This document shows, piece by piece, positions 43,257 through 54,470 of a stretch of DNA of 64,000 nucleotides. Made by a program: the position numbers and the translations under genes. Where the stretch lies: assembly GCF_003675325.1 (NCBI RefSeq), contig NZ_CP033073.1, forward strand, positions 2,356,001-2,420,000, in the 5' to 3' direction. Source of the DNA: Streptomyces dangxiongensis (lineage in GTDB: Bacteria > Actinomycetota > Actinomycetes > Streptomycetales > Streptomycetaceae). The stretch's first letter is position 1. Every line of letters starts with the position of its first letter. The notes under the pieces were generated by a model, which was not told the DNA's origin, searched no databases, and saw only the letters and a program-made list of their open reading frames with translations.

Positions 43257-45497
43257 CTACTCGGCGGCCGGCAGCGCGGCGCGCGGACGCTGCCAGCCGC
43301 GGGTGCCGCGGGCCAGCAGCCAGGCGGTGGCCTCGTCCGGGGGCATCGCCGCGGCGACCAGCCATCCCTGCACCGCGTCACAGCCCAGATCCCGCAGCCG
43401 CTCCCACGTCTCGTCGTCCTCCACGCCCTCGGCGACGACGAGGAGACCCAGCGAATGGGCGAGGTCGACGGTGCAGCGCACGATCTCGGCATCCTCGGCG
43501 TCGACGGCCAGCCGGGCCACGAAGGAGCGGTCGATCTTCAGCTCGCTGACCGGCAGCCGGCGCAGGTGCACCAGCGAGGAGTAGCCGGTGCCGAAGTCGT
43601 CGAGGGACATCTTCACGCCGTGCGCGGTGAGCCCGGCGAGGGTGTCGGCGGCCCGCTGCGGGTCCTCCAGCAGGACGTGCTCCGTGATCTCGAGCTGGAG
43701 CGCCCCGGCGGGGACCCCGTGCCGGGCGAGGCGCGCGGCGACCGATCCCGCGAATCCGGGGGTGTGGACGTCGCGCGGCGAGACGTTGACGGCGACCGGG
43801 ACCCGCAGCCCCTGCGCGCGCCACCGGGCGACCTGCGCGAGCGCGGTGTCGAGGACGTACTCCGTCAGATGGGGCATCAGGCCGGAGGACTCGGCTATCG
43901 CTATGAACTCGTCCGGCGGGACCTTGCCGCGCTCGGGGTGCACCCAGCGGACCAGCGCCTCCAGGCCGGCGACCTGTCCGTCGAAGCGGACCTTGGGCTG
44001 GTAGTGCAGTTGCACCTCACGCGCGTCCAGGGCGCGGCGCAGGTCGCCCAGCAGGCCGAGGCGGTCGGGGGTGTTGGAGTCCCGCTTGGACTCGTACACC
44101 TCGACGCCCGTACGGTCCCGCTTCGCCTGGTACATCGCCACATCGGCCCGGCGCAGCAGCCCTTCGGCGTCGAGCGCGTGGTCGGGGAAGACGGCGACAC
44201 CCGCACTGGCCTCCAGGACGAGGGTGAGGCCGTCGAGGTCGAGCGGGGAGCTGAGGGCGGCGACGAGGCCGCGGGCGACGCGCGTGGCCGACGTGGTGGA
44301 GTCGGCGACGGGCAGTAAGACGGCGAACTCGTCACCGCCGAGGCGGGCGGCCTCGGCGCCGCGCGGCAGGGCGAGGCGCAGCCGGTCGGCTATCTGGAGC
44401 AGCAGCCGGTCCCCGGCGAGGTGTCCCAGGGTGTCGTTCACCGACCGGAAACGGTCGAGGTCGATCAGCATGAGGGCGGCGCGGGCACCGATGCGCTCGG
44501 CGTCGTCGAGGGCGGTCCAGATCCGCTCCAGCAGCCACTGCCGGTTGGGCAGCCCGGTCAGCGGGTCGCGCAACTGTTCCTCGGCGCGGGCGCGGGCCAT
44601 CCACAGCGTGGAGTCCAGGGCGATGAGCGGGATGGCGAACAGCGGGAGCAGGACCGGCTGGGCGTCGGCGACGACGCAGAGCAGGGGCGCGATGCCGAGC
44701 AGCGCGACGGCGACCAGACCCTGTCTGACCAGGGCGGTGCGGGCGACGGTGGGCACCCCGCCGCCGCGCGGGGCGTGCAGGTACCACAGCAGGCCGCGGC
44801 TGACGGCGAGATAGGCGCACGCGACCAGGGCGACCTGCGGGGCGGTCGCGGCGGTCCAGGTGCCGGGCCGCCAGGGCTGCTCGACGCTCGGGAACCGGCC
44901 GAACGCGCCGAGCAGCAGGGCGCCGGCGCCGATGCCGAGGATGTCGACCGCGCCGTGCAGGACGCCGTGCCGCCAGCGGTGCCGGCGGGCGATGCCGACC
45001 AGGACGACCACGGTGAGGCTGACCAGTCCGGCGGGCACCCAGCCGTACAGCAGCAGGACGGCGAGGGTGAGGGCGGCGCCCGATCCGGTGCCGCCCCACC
45101 AGCGGGCGCGGCCCAGCATGACGAGGTGGCCGACGATGACGCCGGTGAGCAGGGCCAGCGCCCAGCCGAGCGCGCCGCGGGGGAAGAGGGCGTGGTGGCC
45201 GGCGTAGGCGCGGTAGAAGCCGGCGGCCAGGACGAGGCCCGCGGCGGCGACGACGGCGGCGGGCAGCGCCGGCCAGGACGGGTGCCGTTCGGCGTCGGCG
45301 CCGGACAGGCCGGAGGCGGACTCGATGCCCAGGGGCAGCGGGGCGTGTGCCTCGCCGGCCGGCGGACGGACGGCCGGGCGCGGCTGCCCGCCCGTCCGTC
45401 CGCCGGCCGGCCCGCTCCACCGGATTGCCCGCCAGGCGCCCGCGCGGCGGCGCAGGCGCAGCCGTGAGTCCGGGGCCGCGCTCTCGGTCGGTTCCAT
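43257..45497 (-). CDS. rmdB: Membrane GGDEF-EAL protein, both motifs intact (c-di-GMP phosphodiesterase/cyclase)
   Basis: The 746-residue protein has an N-terminal region with six or more membrane helices (about 60-300), a GGDEF domain with GGDEF at 387-391 and an EAL domain with EAL at 513-515. The EAL catalytic set is present: EALVRW, NVSPRD, LEITE, LDDFGTGYSSL, LKIDRSFV and VVAEGVED. It should degrade c-di-GMP and may also make it. ATG 45497 has GAGAGGGACGGGA just upstream. It is adjacent to ligA, as recalled for S. coelicolor SCO5495 (RmdB), a phosphodiesterase that affects aerial hyphae formation; the name rests on this synteny and domain match. Confidence 0.85.
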   Translation of the reverse strand: MEPTESAAPDSRLRLRRRAGAWRAIRWSGPAGGRTGGQPRPAVRPPAGEAHAPLPLGIESASGLSGADAERHPSWPALPAAVVAAAGLVLAAGFYRAYAGHHALFPRGALGWALALLTGVIVGHLVMLGRARWWGGTGSGAALTLAVLLLYGWVPAGLVSLTVVVLVGIARRHRWRHGVLHGAVDILGIGAGALLLGAFGRFPSVEQPWRPGTWTAATAPQVALVACAYLAVSRGLLWYLHAPRGGGVPTVARTALVRQGLVAVALLGIAPLLCVVADAQPVLLPLFAIPLIALDSTLWMARARAEEQLRDPLTGLPNRQWLLERIWTALDDAERIGARAALMLIDLDRFRSVNDTLGHLAGDRLLLQIADRLRLALPRGAEAARLGGDEFAVLLPVADSTTSATRVARGLVAALSSPLDLDGLTLVLEASAGVAVFPDHALDAEGLLRRADVAMYQAKRDRTGVEVYESKRDSNTPDRLGLLGDLRRALDAREVQLHYQPKVRFDGQVAGLEALVRWVHPERGKVPPDEFIAIAESSGLMPHLTEYVLDTALAQVARWRAQGLRVPVAVNVSPRDVHTPGFAGSVAARLARHGVPAGALQLEITEHVLLEDPQRAADTLAGLTAHGVKMSLDDFGTGYSSLVHLRRLPVSELKIDRSFVARLAVDAEDAEIVRCTVDLAHSLGLLVVAEGVEDDETWERLRDLGCDAVQGWLVAAAMPPDEATAWLLARGTRGWQRPRAALPAAE

Positions 45498-45707
45498 TCC
45501 CGTCCCTCTCACAGCCGGCGGTGCCCACGCCACGCGGCCCGATGCCCGACAACCATCAGCAGCTCCGCGCCGAGGAAACCCTCCCCGGGCCTCTGGAGGG
45601 CACGGGGCTGCCCCAGCCGGGCTGGGCACGGCAGGCGCACACCTCAACAGTAGGCCGCGGAAGGCTTCCACGGGCAGCGGTCTCCGACGGTTGCCCGAAT
45701 GCGCCCG

Positions 45708-45747
45708 GGCCACCCGTATGCAACTGATATGCGCCGATCGGGTGGCC
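45708..45747 (-). terminator. Terminator after ligA
   Basis: GGCCACCCG and CGGGTGGCC are perfect 9-base arms around a 22-base loop, 8 bases after the ligA stop. The loop contains a GCATA-n6-GCATA direct repeat (minus strand) that might also serve the rmdB promoter. The rest of 45498-45707 shows nothing definite. Confidence 0.7.
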
Positions 45748-45755
45748 TTCAACCG

Positions 45756-47966
<2,211 letters not shown>

Positions 47967-48974
47967 TTACTCTGGGTTGTCCGCGAGGGATCTCGCCGCC
48001 TGGACGCAGTGGGCGAGCGCCTGGCGTGCGTAGCCCGGGGAGGCGCCCGCCAGACCGCACGCCGGGGTGACCGTGACCGCCTCCGCGAGCAGCCCCGGAT
48101 GCAGCCCCAGCCTGCGCCACAGCGTCCTGACACCCATGACGCTACCGGCAGGGTCCGACAATGGGCCGTCCGTGCCCGGCACGACACCGGCGAACAGCCG
48201 GGTCCCGCCCTCGACGGCCTCGCCGATCACCTCGTCGTCACGCTCGGTGAGGAGCGCGAGGTCGAAGGAGACGGCTGCCGCACCGGCCCGCCGCAGCAGC
48301 GCGAACGGCACGTCCGGGGCGCAGGAGTGCACGACCACGGGCCCGCCGCCGTGCACCCCGACGACGTCCCGGAGCGTGGCCTCCACGACCTGCCGGTCCA
48401 CCGCGCGGTGCCTGCGGTAGCCGCTGGCGGTCCGCACCTGTCCGCGCAGGACGTCGGTGAGGGAGGGCTCGTCGAGCTGGAGGACGATCCGGGCCCCGGG
48501 GACGCGGCGCCCGACCTCGTCCAGGTGCAGCCGCAGTCCCTCGGCGAGCGAGGCGGCGAGGTCCCGGCAGGCGCCGGGATCCGACAGGGCGGCCTCGCCG
48601 TTCCTCAGTTCCAGGGCCCCGGCCAGCGTCCACGGCCCGACGGCCTGCACCTTCAGGTCGCCCTCGTAGCCCTGCGTGAACTCCTCGACGGCGTCGAGGT
48701 CCTCGCCCAGCCAGGACCGCGCCCGCCGGGTGTCCCGGCCCGGCCGGTCGCCGATCCGCCAGCCGCTGGGCTCCACGCGCGCGTAGAACTCGACCAGCAT
48801 GCCGGCGGTACGGCCGATCATGTCGGCGCCGGGCCCGCGCGCGGGCAGCTCGGGGAGGAAGGGGAAGTCCTCGAAGGACCCGGTGGCGGTCCGGGCGGCC
48901 TCCCGGGCATCGCCACCGGGCAGGGATCCGACACCGGTGGCGCCACCGAACCTGAACACGCTGTTTTCGCTCAC
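47967..48974 (-). CDS. MetE-like cobalamin-independent methionine synthase domain protein
   Basis: The 335-residue protein is a single-domain relative of the C-terminal half of MetE. The zinc/homocysteine elements are visible: VLQLDEP (residues about 180), VVVHSCAPDVPF with His and Cys, and TVTPACGLAG with the last Cys. Such short core-MetE proteins lack the N-terminal folate half and may use another methyl donor such as a corrinoid protein; which one acts here is unknown. It begins ATG 48974 and precedes ligA by 15 bases, a co-transcription without an obvious functional link. Confidence 0.8.
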   Translation of the reverse strand: MSENSVFRFGGATGVGSLPGGDAREAARTATGSFEDFPFLPELPARGPGADMIGRTAGMLVEFYARVEPSGWRIGDRPGRDTRRARSWLGEDLDAVEEFTQGYEGDLKVQAVGPWTLAGALELRNGEAALSDPGACRDLAASLAEGLRLHLDEVGRRVPGARIVLQLDEPSLTDVLRGQVRTASGYRRHRAVDRQVVEATLRDVVGVHGGGPVVVHSCAPDVPFALLRRAGAAAVSFDLALLTERDDEVIGEAVEGGTRLFAGVVPGTDGPLSDPAGSVMGVRTLWRRLGLHPGLLAEAVTVTPACGLAGASPGYARQALAHCVQAARSLADNPE

Positions 48975-49005
48975 CGGGGCAGCCTACGGAACCCCGCGGC
49001 CCCGA

Positions 49006-49695
49006 TCAGCGTCCCGGTCGTACCGTCAGGTCGTTGACCTCCGCGTCCCGCGGCAGGTCCAGGGCCATCAGGATCGTCGTGGCGACCGACTCGGGGTCGA
49101 TCCACCGCGCCGCGTCGTACTCCTCGCCCTCCTGCTGGTGGACCTTGGCCTGCATGGGGCTGGCGGTGCGGCCGGGGTAGACGGAGGTGACGCGGACGCC
49201 GGCCGCGTGCTCCTCCTGGCGCAGGGAGTCGGCGAGCGCCTTCAGGCCGTGCTTGGAGGCGGCGTACGCGGACCAGCCGGCGTGGGCGTTCAGGCCGGAG
49301 CCGGAGTTGACGAAGATCACATGGCCGCGGGCCGCCCGCAGTTGCGGCAGGAAGTGCCGGGTCAGCTCGGCGGGGGCGATCAGGTTGACGTCGAGCTGGT
49401 GGCGCCAGGACTTCGGGGTCAGGTCGCCGACGTCACCGAGGTCGACGACACCGGCGATGTGCAGCAGGGAGTCCACGCTCTCCGGGAGCGTCTGGTGGGA
49501 GAACGCCCAGGACAGCCGGTCCGGGTCCGCGAGGTCGCCGACGAGGGTGCGGGCGCCGGGGAACGCCGCGGCCAGGTCCCTGGCGCGGCCCGCGTCGCGC
49601 GCGTGCAGCACGAGGTCGTCCCCGCGCGCGTGCAGCCGGCGGGCCACGGCGGCGCCGATGCCGGAGCCGGCTCCGGTGATCACATGAGTAGCCAT
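49006..49695 (-). CDS. Short-chain dehydrogenase/reductase
   Basis: The 229-residue classical SDR shows the nucleotide motif ITGAGSGIGAAVARRL, NNAG-region equivalent HIAGVVDLG, catalytic Ser in IFVNSGSGL and YxxxK in SAYAASKHGLKAL. It lacks the usual NAG, with HIAG in its place, as in many actinobacterial members. ATG 49695 (MATHVITG) is used rather than the ATG 9 bases earlier. Its substrate is unknown; it lies between a MetE-like gene and a LOG-family gene in one direction. Confidence 0.85.
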   Translation of the reverse strand: MATHVITGAGSGIGAAVARRLHARGDDLVLHARDAGRARDLAAAFPGARTLVGDLADPDRLSWAFSHQTLPESVDSLLHIAGVVDLGDVGDLTPKSWRHQLDVNLIAPAELTRHFLPQLRAARGHVIFVNSGSGLNAHAGWSAYAASKHGLKALADSLRQEEHAAGVRVTSVYPGRTASPMQAKVHQQEGEEYDAARWIDPESVATTILMALDLPRDAEVNDLTVRPGR

Positions 49696-49744
49696 GCCCG
49701 CCATGCTCGCATCAGCGGGCGCCGGGCCCCGCGGCGGCAGCCGC

Positions 49745-50095
49745 TCATGTCGCGGACTCCAGGTACCGGAGCGCCGCGGCGGGCTCCTCGGCGAAGAAGA
49801 CCAGCTCGGACAGCGGGCGGGGCAGGAAGCCCTCGGCCTCCATACGGAGGAACTGCTGCTGGAGCCCGTCGTAGAAGCCCGCGGTGTTCAGCAGCACGAC
49901 CGGCTTCTCGGTGCGGCCGTGCTTCTTCAGCTCCAGGATCTCGGTGGCCTCGTCGAGCGTGCCGGTGCCACCCACCATGATCACCACGCCGTCGGCCTTC
50001 TCCAGCAGCAGCTTCTTGCGCTCGGCGAGGTCGGCGGCGATGACCATCTCGTCGGCGCCGGGCCTCGCCCTGTTCGCCAGGACGCAGATGTTCAT
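49745..50095 (-). CDS. Unusually short LOG-family (TIGR00730-like) protein
   Basis: The 116-residue product starts MNICVLANRARPGADEMVIA and quickly reaches ERKKLLLEKADGVVIMVGG, then TGTLDEATEILELKKHG and VLLNTAGFYDGLQQQFL. This is the LOG/cytokinin nucleotide phosphoribohydrolase pattern, but the usual 70-80 residues between the first strand and the ERK segment are missing, and PGGxGTxxE is VGGTGTLDE. The ATG at 50095 has a close TAGGAG site, so truncation by wrong start is unlikely. It may be a minimal nucleotide-binding form with a different role. It is divergent from DUF427. Confidence 0.72.
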   Translation of the reverse strand: MNICVLANRARPGADEMVIAADLAERKKLLLEKADGVVIMVGGTGTLDEATEILELKKHGRTEKPVVLLNTAGFYDGLQQQFLRMEAEGFLPRPLSELVFFAEEPAAALRYLESAT

Positions 50096-50102
50096 GGCTC
50101 CT

Positions 50103-50112
50103 ACCGTACGGT
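50103..50112. promoter_or_regulatory. Palindrome shared by divergent LOG-like and DUF427 promoters
   Basis: ACCGTACGGT is a perfect 10-base palindrome whose minus-strand half, TACGGT, could be the -10 box for the LOG-like gene 8 bases before its ATG. Confidence 0.4.
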
Positions 50113-50160
50113 GACCGGCCCGGGCGGGAAGAAGCGCGGCCCGCGCGGTGCTGACCCGGT

Positions 50161-50484
50161 ATGACCCGAGGACACACGATCACGATCGAGAAGAGCGGGC
50201 GGCACGTGCGCGTGGAGCGCGACGGCCTGGTGCTCGCCGAGTCCGACCGCTCACTGGAGCTGCGGGAGACGGGCTGTCCGGTGCGGTACTACGTCCCCGC
50301 CGAGGACGTGCGCCTGGACCTGCTGACTCCCTCCGACACGCACACCGTCTGCCCCTTCAAGGGCGCGGCCTCGTACTGGTCGCTGCCGGACGCGCCCGAC
50401 CTCGTCTGGGCGTACCCCGACCCGAAGCCCGGGGTCGCCGAGATCAAGGACCACTACTGCTTCTACGACACCGAGGTGGCCTGA
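50161..50484 (+). CDS. DUF427 domain protein
   Basis: The 107-residue protein is one DUF427 domain: RVERDGLVLAESDRSLEL, CPVRYYVPAEDVRLDLL, SDTHTVCPFKGAASYWSLP and the acidic AYPDPKPGVAEIKDHYCFY end are all typical. The family is widespread in actinobacteria and cyanobacteria; a nucleotidyl-transferase link has been suggested but the function is unknown. ATG 50161 lacks a clear ribosome site, so a leaderless message is possible. It ends at a hairpin shared with convergent mnmA. Confidence 0.85.
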   Translation: MTRGHTITIEKSGRHVRVERDGLVLAESDRSLELRETGCPVRYYVPAEDVRLDLLTPSDTHTVCPFKGAASYWSLPDAPDLVWAYPDPKPGVAEIKDHYCFYDTEVA

Positions 50485-50498
50485 CCGGTGGGTGCCGT

Positions 50499-50525
50499 GG
50501 CCGTGCGGCAGCGGCCCGCACGGCC
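50499..50525. terminator. Bidirectional terminator between DUF427 and mnmA
   Basis: GGCCGTGCGG and CCGCACGGCC form a perfect 10-bp stem with a 7-base loop, 15 and 24 bases from the two convergent stops. Confidence 0.8.
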
Positions 50526-50548
50526 CCGGACGGACGCGGTGGGCGGGC

Positions 50549-51676
50549 TCAGACCGCCGCCGTCGCGCGGGTGGTGGACGCGATCGTCGCCGAGCCCACC
50601 ACGCGCGTGCCGTCGTACAGCACGATGGCCTGGCCGGGGGCGACCCCGCGGACCGGCTCGGTGAACGTCACGCGCAGCTCGCCGTCGGCCGGCTCGGCGG
50701 TCACCTCCGTCTCACCGCCGTGGGCACGCAACTGGGCGGTGTACGTTCCCGCGGCGGTGGGGGCGGTACCGCACCAGCGGGGCCTGATCGCGGTGAGGGC
50801 GGTGACGTCCAGGGCGGCGGCCGGGCCGACGGTGACGGTGTTGGTGACCGGGGAGATGTCCAGGACGTAGCGGGGCTTGCCGTCGGGGGCCGGGGTGCCG
50901 ATCCTGAGGCCCTTGCGCTGGCCGATGGTGAAGCCGTACGCGCCCTCGTGCGTGCCCAGCCTGGTGCCGGACTCGTCCACGATGTCGCCCTCGGCCCTGC
51001 CGAGCCGGCCGGCCAGGAAGCCCTGGGTGTCGCCGTCGGCGATGAAGCAGATGTCGTGCGAGTCGGGCTTCTTGGCGACGGCCAGGCCGCGGCGCTCGGC
51101 CTCCGCGCGGATCTCCTCCTTGGTGGTGACCGTGTCGCCGAGCGGGAACAGCGCGTGGGCGAGCTGCTTCTCGTCCAGCACGCCGAGTACGTACGACTGG
51201 TCCTTCGCCATGTCGGAGGCGCGGTGCAGCTCGCGGGAGCCGTCCTCGCGCACGATCACCTTGGCGTAGTGGCCGGTGCAGACGGCGTCGAAGCCGAGGG
51301 CCAGCGCCTTGTCCAGGAGCGCGGCGAACTTGATCTTCTCGTTGCAGCGCAGGCACGGGTTCGGGGTGCGGCCGGCCTCGTACTCGGCGACGAAGTCCTC
51401 GACGACGTCCTCGCGGAAGCGGTCGGCGAGGTCCCAGACGTAGAACGGGATGCCGATGACGTCGGCGGCGCGGCGGGCGTCGCGCGAGTCCTCGATGGTG
51501 CAACAGCCCCGCGCGCCGGTACGGAAGGACTGGGGGTTCGCGGAGAGCGCGAGGTGGACGCCGGTGACGTCGTGGCCGGCTTCCGCGGCGCGTGCGGCGG
51601 CGACGGCGGAGTCGACCCCGCCGGACATGGCGGCGAGGACGCGGAGGGGGCGGGTGCGCTGCGGGGTGTCAGTCAT
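50549..51676 (-). CDS. mnmA: tRNA-specific 2-thiouridylase
   Basis: The 375-residue enzyme thiolates U34 of Lys, Glu and Gln tRNAs. The PP-loop [10 protein letters not shown] (residues 18-27), catalytic Cys in [12 protein letters not shown], second Cys in DICFIADGD, and CTGHYAKV are present, with the C-terminal beta-barrel complete. ATG 51676 has GGAAGGG just upstream. A cysteine desulfurase about 0.8 kb away (with an amidase between them on the other strand) is the probable sulfur donor. Confidence 0.94.
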   Translation of the reverse strand: MTDTPQRTRPLRVLAAMSGGVDSAVAAARAAEAGHDVTGVHLALSANPQSFRTGARGCCTIEDSRDARRAADVIGIPFYVWDLADRFREDVVEDFVAEYEAGRTPNPCLRCNEKIKFAALLDKALALGFDAVCTGHYAKVIVREDGSRELHRASDMAKDQSYVLGVLDEKQLAHALFPLGDTVTTKEEIRAEAERRGLAVAKKPDSHDICFIADGDTQGFLAGRLGRAEGDIVDESGTRLGTHEGAYGFTIGQRKGLRIGTPAPDGKPRYVLDISPVTNTVTVGPAAALDVTALTAIRPRWCGTAPTAAGTYTAQLRAHGGETEVTAEPADGELRVTFTEPVRGVAPGQAIVLYDGTRVVGSATIASTTRATAAV

Positions 51677-51765
51677 AGCCCTTCCAGGGTACGGGGGCGC
51701 GGGAACCGGACGGGCCGGACAGCCGTTGAGGACGGCAGGGGCGACGAGGCGACGAGGGGGTGACG

Positions 51766-52458
51766 ATGGCGACGCGGACGCGGACGGGGACGGGGACGGG
51801 GACGGACGACACCGACCGGCGGCTGGGGCGGCGGGCCCTGCTGGCCGGCGGGGCCGCGGCGGCCCTGGGCACGGCCGTGCTGGCCCGGGACGAGCTGGCC
51901 CGGCTGTGGTGGCGGCTGCCCGGGGTGGAGCGGCCCCGGGTGGCGGGCGCGGTGGACTTCCGCAGCGCCCGCTGGGTGGCGGCCTCCCCGGCGAACTACC
52001 GGCGGGCGGACCGGCCGGACGACTATCCGGTGGACCGGGTGGTCGTCCATGTCACCCAGGGCGGCTACGCGTCGGCGGTGAAGGTCTTCCAGGACCCGGC
52101 GCACGGGGCGGCGGCGCACTACGTCGTGCGCCGGGACGGGCGGGTCACCCAGCTCGTGCGGGAGCTGGACGTCGCCTTCCACGCGGGCAACCGGGAGTAC
52201 AACGAGCGCAGTGTCGGCATCGAGCACGAGGGCTTCGTGGAGGACGCCTCGTCCTTCACGGACGCCCTGTACACGGCCTCGGCACGGCTGACGGCGGGGA
52301 TATGCCGGCGCTACGGCATACCCGTCGACCGGGAGCACATCGTGGGGCACGCGGAGGTGCCGGGCACGGACCACACGGACCCGGGCCGGTTCTGGGACTG
52401 GGAGCGGTACGTGGGGCTGGTGCGCGCCGCGCACACGGGGGCCCCGGCGGCCGGATGA
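51766..52458 (+). CDS. Exported N-acetylmuramoyl-L-alanine amidase (Amidase_2 type)
   Basis: The 230-residue protein has a Tat-like signal ([20 protein letters not shown]) after a Thr/Gly-rich start, and a zinc amidase domain from about residue 75: VVVHVTQGG (first zinc His), [34 protein letters not shown] and [14 protein letters not shown] (last zinc His region). It should cleave the amide bond between muramic acid and peptide in the wall. ATG 51766 has AGGGGG 6 bases upstream; a GTG 6 bases earlier is an alternative. It is divergent from mnmA and converges on the cysteine desulfurase. Confidence 0.85.
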   Translation: MATRTRTGTGTGTDDTDRRLGRRALLAGGAAAALGTAVLARDELARLWWRLPGVERPRVAGAVDFRSARWVAASPANYRRADRPDDYPVDRVVVHVTQGGYASAVKVFQDPAHGAAAHYVVRRDGRVTQLVRELDVAFHAGNREYNERSVGIEHEGFVEDASSFTDALYTASARLTAGICRRYGIPVDREHIVGHAEVPGTDHTDPGRFWDWERYVGLVRAAHTGAPAAG

Positions 52459-52495
52459 GCCCGGTGACCGGTTCGGCCTTCGGGCCGGTGGGCTC
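52457..52495. terminator. Possible bidirectional terminator between amidase and cysteine desulfurase
   Basis: GAGCCC/GGGCTC outer arms and ACCGG/CCGGT inner arms form an interrupted stem overlapping the amidase stop and lying 7 bases before the convergent stop. The left arm has a 4-base bulge, so the structure is less sure than the others. Confidence 0.5.
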
Positions 52496-52501
52496 CCGTG
52501 G

Positions 52502-53671
52502 CTAGGTGAGCCCGGCCGCGCGGGCCCGTTCCACCGCGGGGCCGATCGCCTCCGCCACCGCATCGACATCGGCCTCCGTGGAGGTGTGGCCCAGGGAGAA
52601 ACGCAGGGTGCCGCGGGCCAGGTCCGGGGCGGTGCCGGTGGCGAGGAGGACGTGACTGGGCTGGGCGACGCCGGCGGTGCAGGCGGAGCCGGTGGAGCAC
52701 TCGATGCCCTGGGCGTCCAGCAGGAGCAGCAGGGAGTCGCCCTCGCAGCCGGGGAAGGTGAAGTGCGCGTTGGCCGGCAGGCGGCCCCCGGGGGCGGGGT
52801 CGCCGCCGAGGAGCGCGTCCGGTACGGCCGTACGGACGGCGTCGATCAGCCGGTCGCGCAGGGCGCCGATCTCGCGGGCGAACCGCTCCTGCCGCCCGGC
52901 GGCGAGCCGGCCGGCCACGGCGAAGGAGGCGACGGCCGGGACGTCGAGCGTGCCGGAGCGGACGTGGCGCTCCTGGCCGCCGCCGTGCAGCACGGGCACG
53001 GGGGTGTGCTCGCGGCCGAGGATCAGGGCGCCGATGCCGTACGGGCCGCCGATCTTGTGGCCGGACACCGTCATCGCGGCGAGACCGGAGGCCTCGAAGC
53101 CGACCGGGACCTGCCCGAACGCCTGGACCGCGTCGGCGTGCAGCGGCACACCGAATTCGGCGGCGACGTCGGCGAGTTCGCGGACCGGCATGAGGGTGCC
53201 GATCTCGTTGTTGGCCCACATCACGGTGGCCAGGGCGACGTCGTCGGGGTTGCGGGCGATGGCCTCGCGCAGGACCTCGGGGTGGACGCGGCCGTGGGAG
53301 TCGACGGGAAGGTACTCGACCGTCGCGCCCTCGTGCTCGCCGAGCCAGTCCACGGCGTCCAGCACGGCGTGGTGCTCGACCGGGCTGGCCAGGACCCGGG
53401 TGCGGGCCGGGTCGGCGGCGCGGCGCGACCAGTACAGGCCCTTGACGGCCAGGTTGTCGGCCTCGGTGCCGCCGGACGTGAGGACGACCTCGCTGGGGCG
53501 GGCGCCCAGGGCTTCCGCCAGGGCCTCCCGGGATTCCTCGACCGTGCGGCGGGCCCGGCGGCCGGAGGCGTGCAGGGCGGACGCGTTGCCGGTGATGCCC
53601 AGCTTGGCGGTCAGTGCCTCTGCCGCCTCCGGGAGCATCGGCGTCGTGGCGGCGTGGTCGAGGTATGCCAT
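52502..53671 (-). CDS. Cysteine desulfurase (NifS/IscS type)
   Basis: The 389-residue PLP enzyme removes sulfur from cysteine. [16 protein letters not shown] opens the protein; [24 protein letters not shown], the PLP Lys in [11 protein letters not shown] and the catalytic Cys in [10 protein letters not shown] mark the IscS/NifS group. ATG 53671 is clear from the family although the ribosome site is weak. Given mnmA nearby and no SUF/ISC genes in view, it probably supplies persulfide for tRNA thiolation; an Fe-S cluster role is possible. Confidence 0.9.
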   Translation of the reverse strand: MAYLDHAATTPMLPEAAEALTAKLGITGNASALHASGRRARRTVEESREALAEALGARPSEVVLTSGGTEADNLAVKGLYWSRRAADPARTRVLASPVEHHAVLDAVDWLGEHEGATVEYLPVDSHGRVHPEVLREAIARNPDDVALATVMWANNEIGTLMPVRELADVAAEFGVPLHADAVQAFGQVPVGFEASGLAAMTVSGHKIGGPYGIGALILGREHTPVPVLHGGGQERHVRSGTLDVPAVASFAVAGRLAAGRQERFAREIGALRDRLIDAVRTAVPDALLGGDPAPGGRLPANAHFTFPGCEGDSLLLLLDAQGIECSTGSACTAGVAQPSHVLLATGTAPDLARGTLRFSLGHTSTEADVDAVAEAIGPAVERARAAGLT

Positions 53672-53735
53672 GGTGACGCCGATTCTACGTGCCGCCCACG
53701 GCCGGCTCCGGCCGCGCCGGACGGCGTTCGCCGCC

Positions 53736-54014
53736 TCACAGGCTCCAGGACACCGTGCCGGACATCTCCATGGCCGCCACCAGCACGACGAGGTCGGCGA
53801 CGCCCAGGGCCAGGCCCAGGCAGGCGCGGCCCGGGCGGCTCGTGCCGCGCCACAGGGCGACCGCGGCGAGGACGACGGCGACCGGACCGAGGAAGAGGTT
53901 GAGGACGAGCAGGCCGAGGAGGCCGAGGACGAAGGACGCCACGGCCATGCCGTCGGCGTCACGCATGCGCGGGCGGGTGTCGGTGCGGGGCACGGCCGGT
54001 GCGGTGAGGTGCAT
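53736..54014 (-). CDS. DUF4190-like two-helix membrane protein
   Basis: The 92-residue protein has an N-terminal hydrophilic region, then [20 protein letters not shown] and [36 protein letters not shown]: the pattern of DUF4190 membrane proteins, of unknown function. ATG 54014 ([12 protein letters not shown]) has AGGAGCTG upstream. It follows a 55-residue membrane protein on the same strand after 130 bases. Confidence 0.7.
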   Translation of the reverse strand: MHLTAPAVPRTDTRPRMRDADGMAVASFVLGLLGLLVLNLFLGPVAVVLAAVALWRGTSRPGRACLGLALGVADLVVLVAAMEMSGTVSWSL

Positions 54015-54144
54015 GGGTGTCAGCTCCTGATGGTCCTGGTGTCTGCGTGGCCCTGGCGACTGCGTGGCCGTGGTGCCGGTACGGGGCCCTGGCGCCTGCA
54101 CGACCCTTGGTGTCTCTGCGGCCCCCGGTGGTCCCTGCGGCCGG

Positions 54145-54312
54145 TCAGTTGACCGAGGGCTGCCGGCGGCGGCCGTGGCGCTCGCGGAGCGCGAAGACAG
54201 CGAGCCAGACGACGATGACGGTGGCCAGGGCGGCGGTGACGGTCAGCGGCGCGTGGGCCACGGTGCCCAGCACGACTCCGAACAGCATGAGAGCGGCGAC
54301 GAGGAACAGCAT
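54145..54312 (-). CDS. 55-residue membrane protein next to TetR operators
   Basis: ATG 54312 with GGAGGGGGG about 11 bases upstream opens MLFLVAALMLFGVVLGTVAH and continues with a second helix (LTVTAALATVIVVWLAVFAL) and a basic end (RERHGRRRQPSVN). It is two membrane helices and little else, and falls below usual length cut-offs. The family looks like the small membrane proteins often paired with lipid-responsive TetR regulators. Its start lies 70 bases from the first operator-like repeat of the divergent TetR gene, so it is a likely target. Confidence 0.7.
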   Translation of the reverse strand: MLFLVAALMLFGVVLGTVAHAPLTVTAALATVIVVWLAVFALRERHGRRRQPSVN

Positions 54313-54381
54313 GGGATCGGATCCCCCCTCCGGAATACCTCGTGTCCGGCCGGGATGTTCGGCCGGTGTGAAGTTTGGGTA

Positions 54382-54464
54382 AACAGTTGTAGTAACAATT
54401 GTTCACTGACTTCGAGTCTAGCGCCTCCGACGGCTTTCCAATTCCGGAGAACAGTTGTTAACTG
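54382..54464. promoter_or_regulatory. TetR operator candidates (AACARTTGTT motifs)
   Basis: Three copies of the motif occur between the small membrane protein and the TetR gene: AACAGTTGTA (54382-54391), AACAATTGTT (54394-54403, perfect palindrome) and AACAGTTGTT (54450-54459). The first two form CAGTTGT-n4-ACAATTG, and the last extends to CAGTT-GTT-AACTG next to the TetR start. They stand out in AT-rich sequence in otherwise GC-rich DNA. Confidence 0.7.
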
Positions 54465-54470
54465 GATGAC

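Noticed and set aside
52459..52501. A small gene between the amidase and cysteine desulfurase
   Set aside because: Only 43 bases remain and they form a hairpin.
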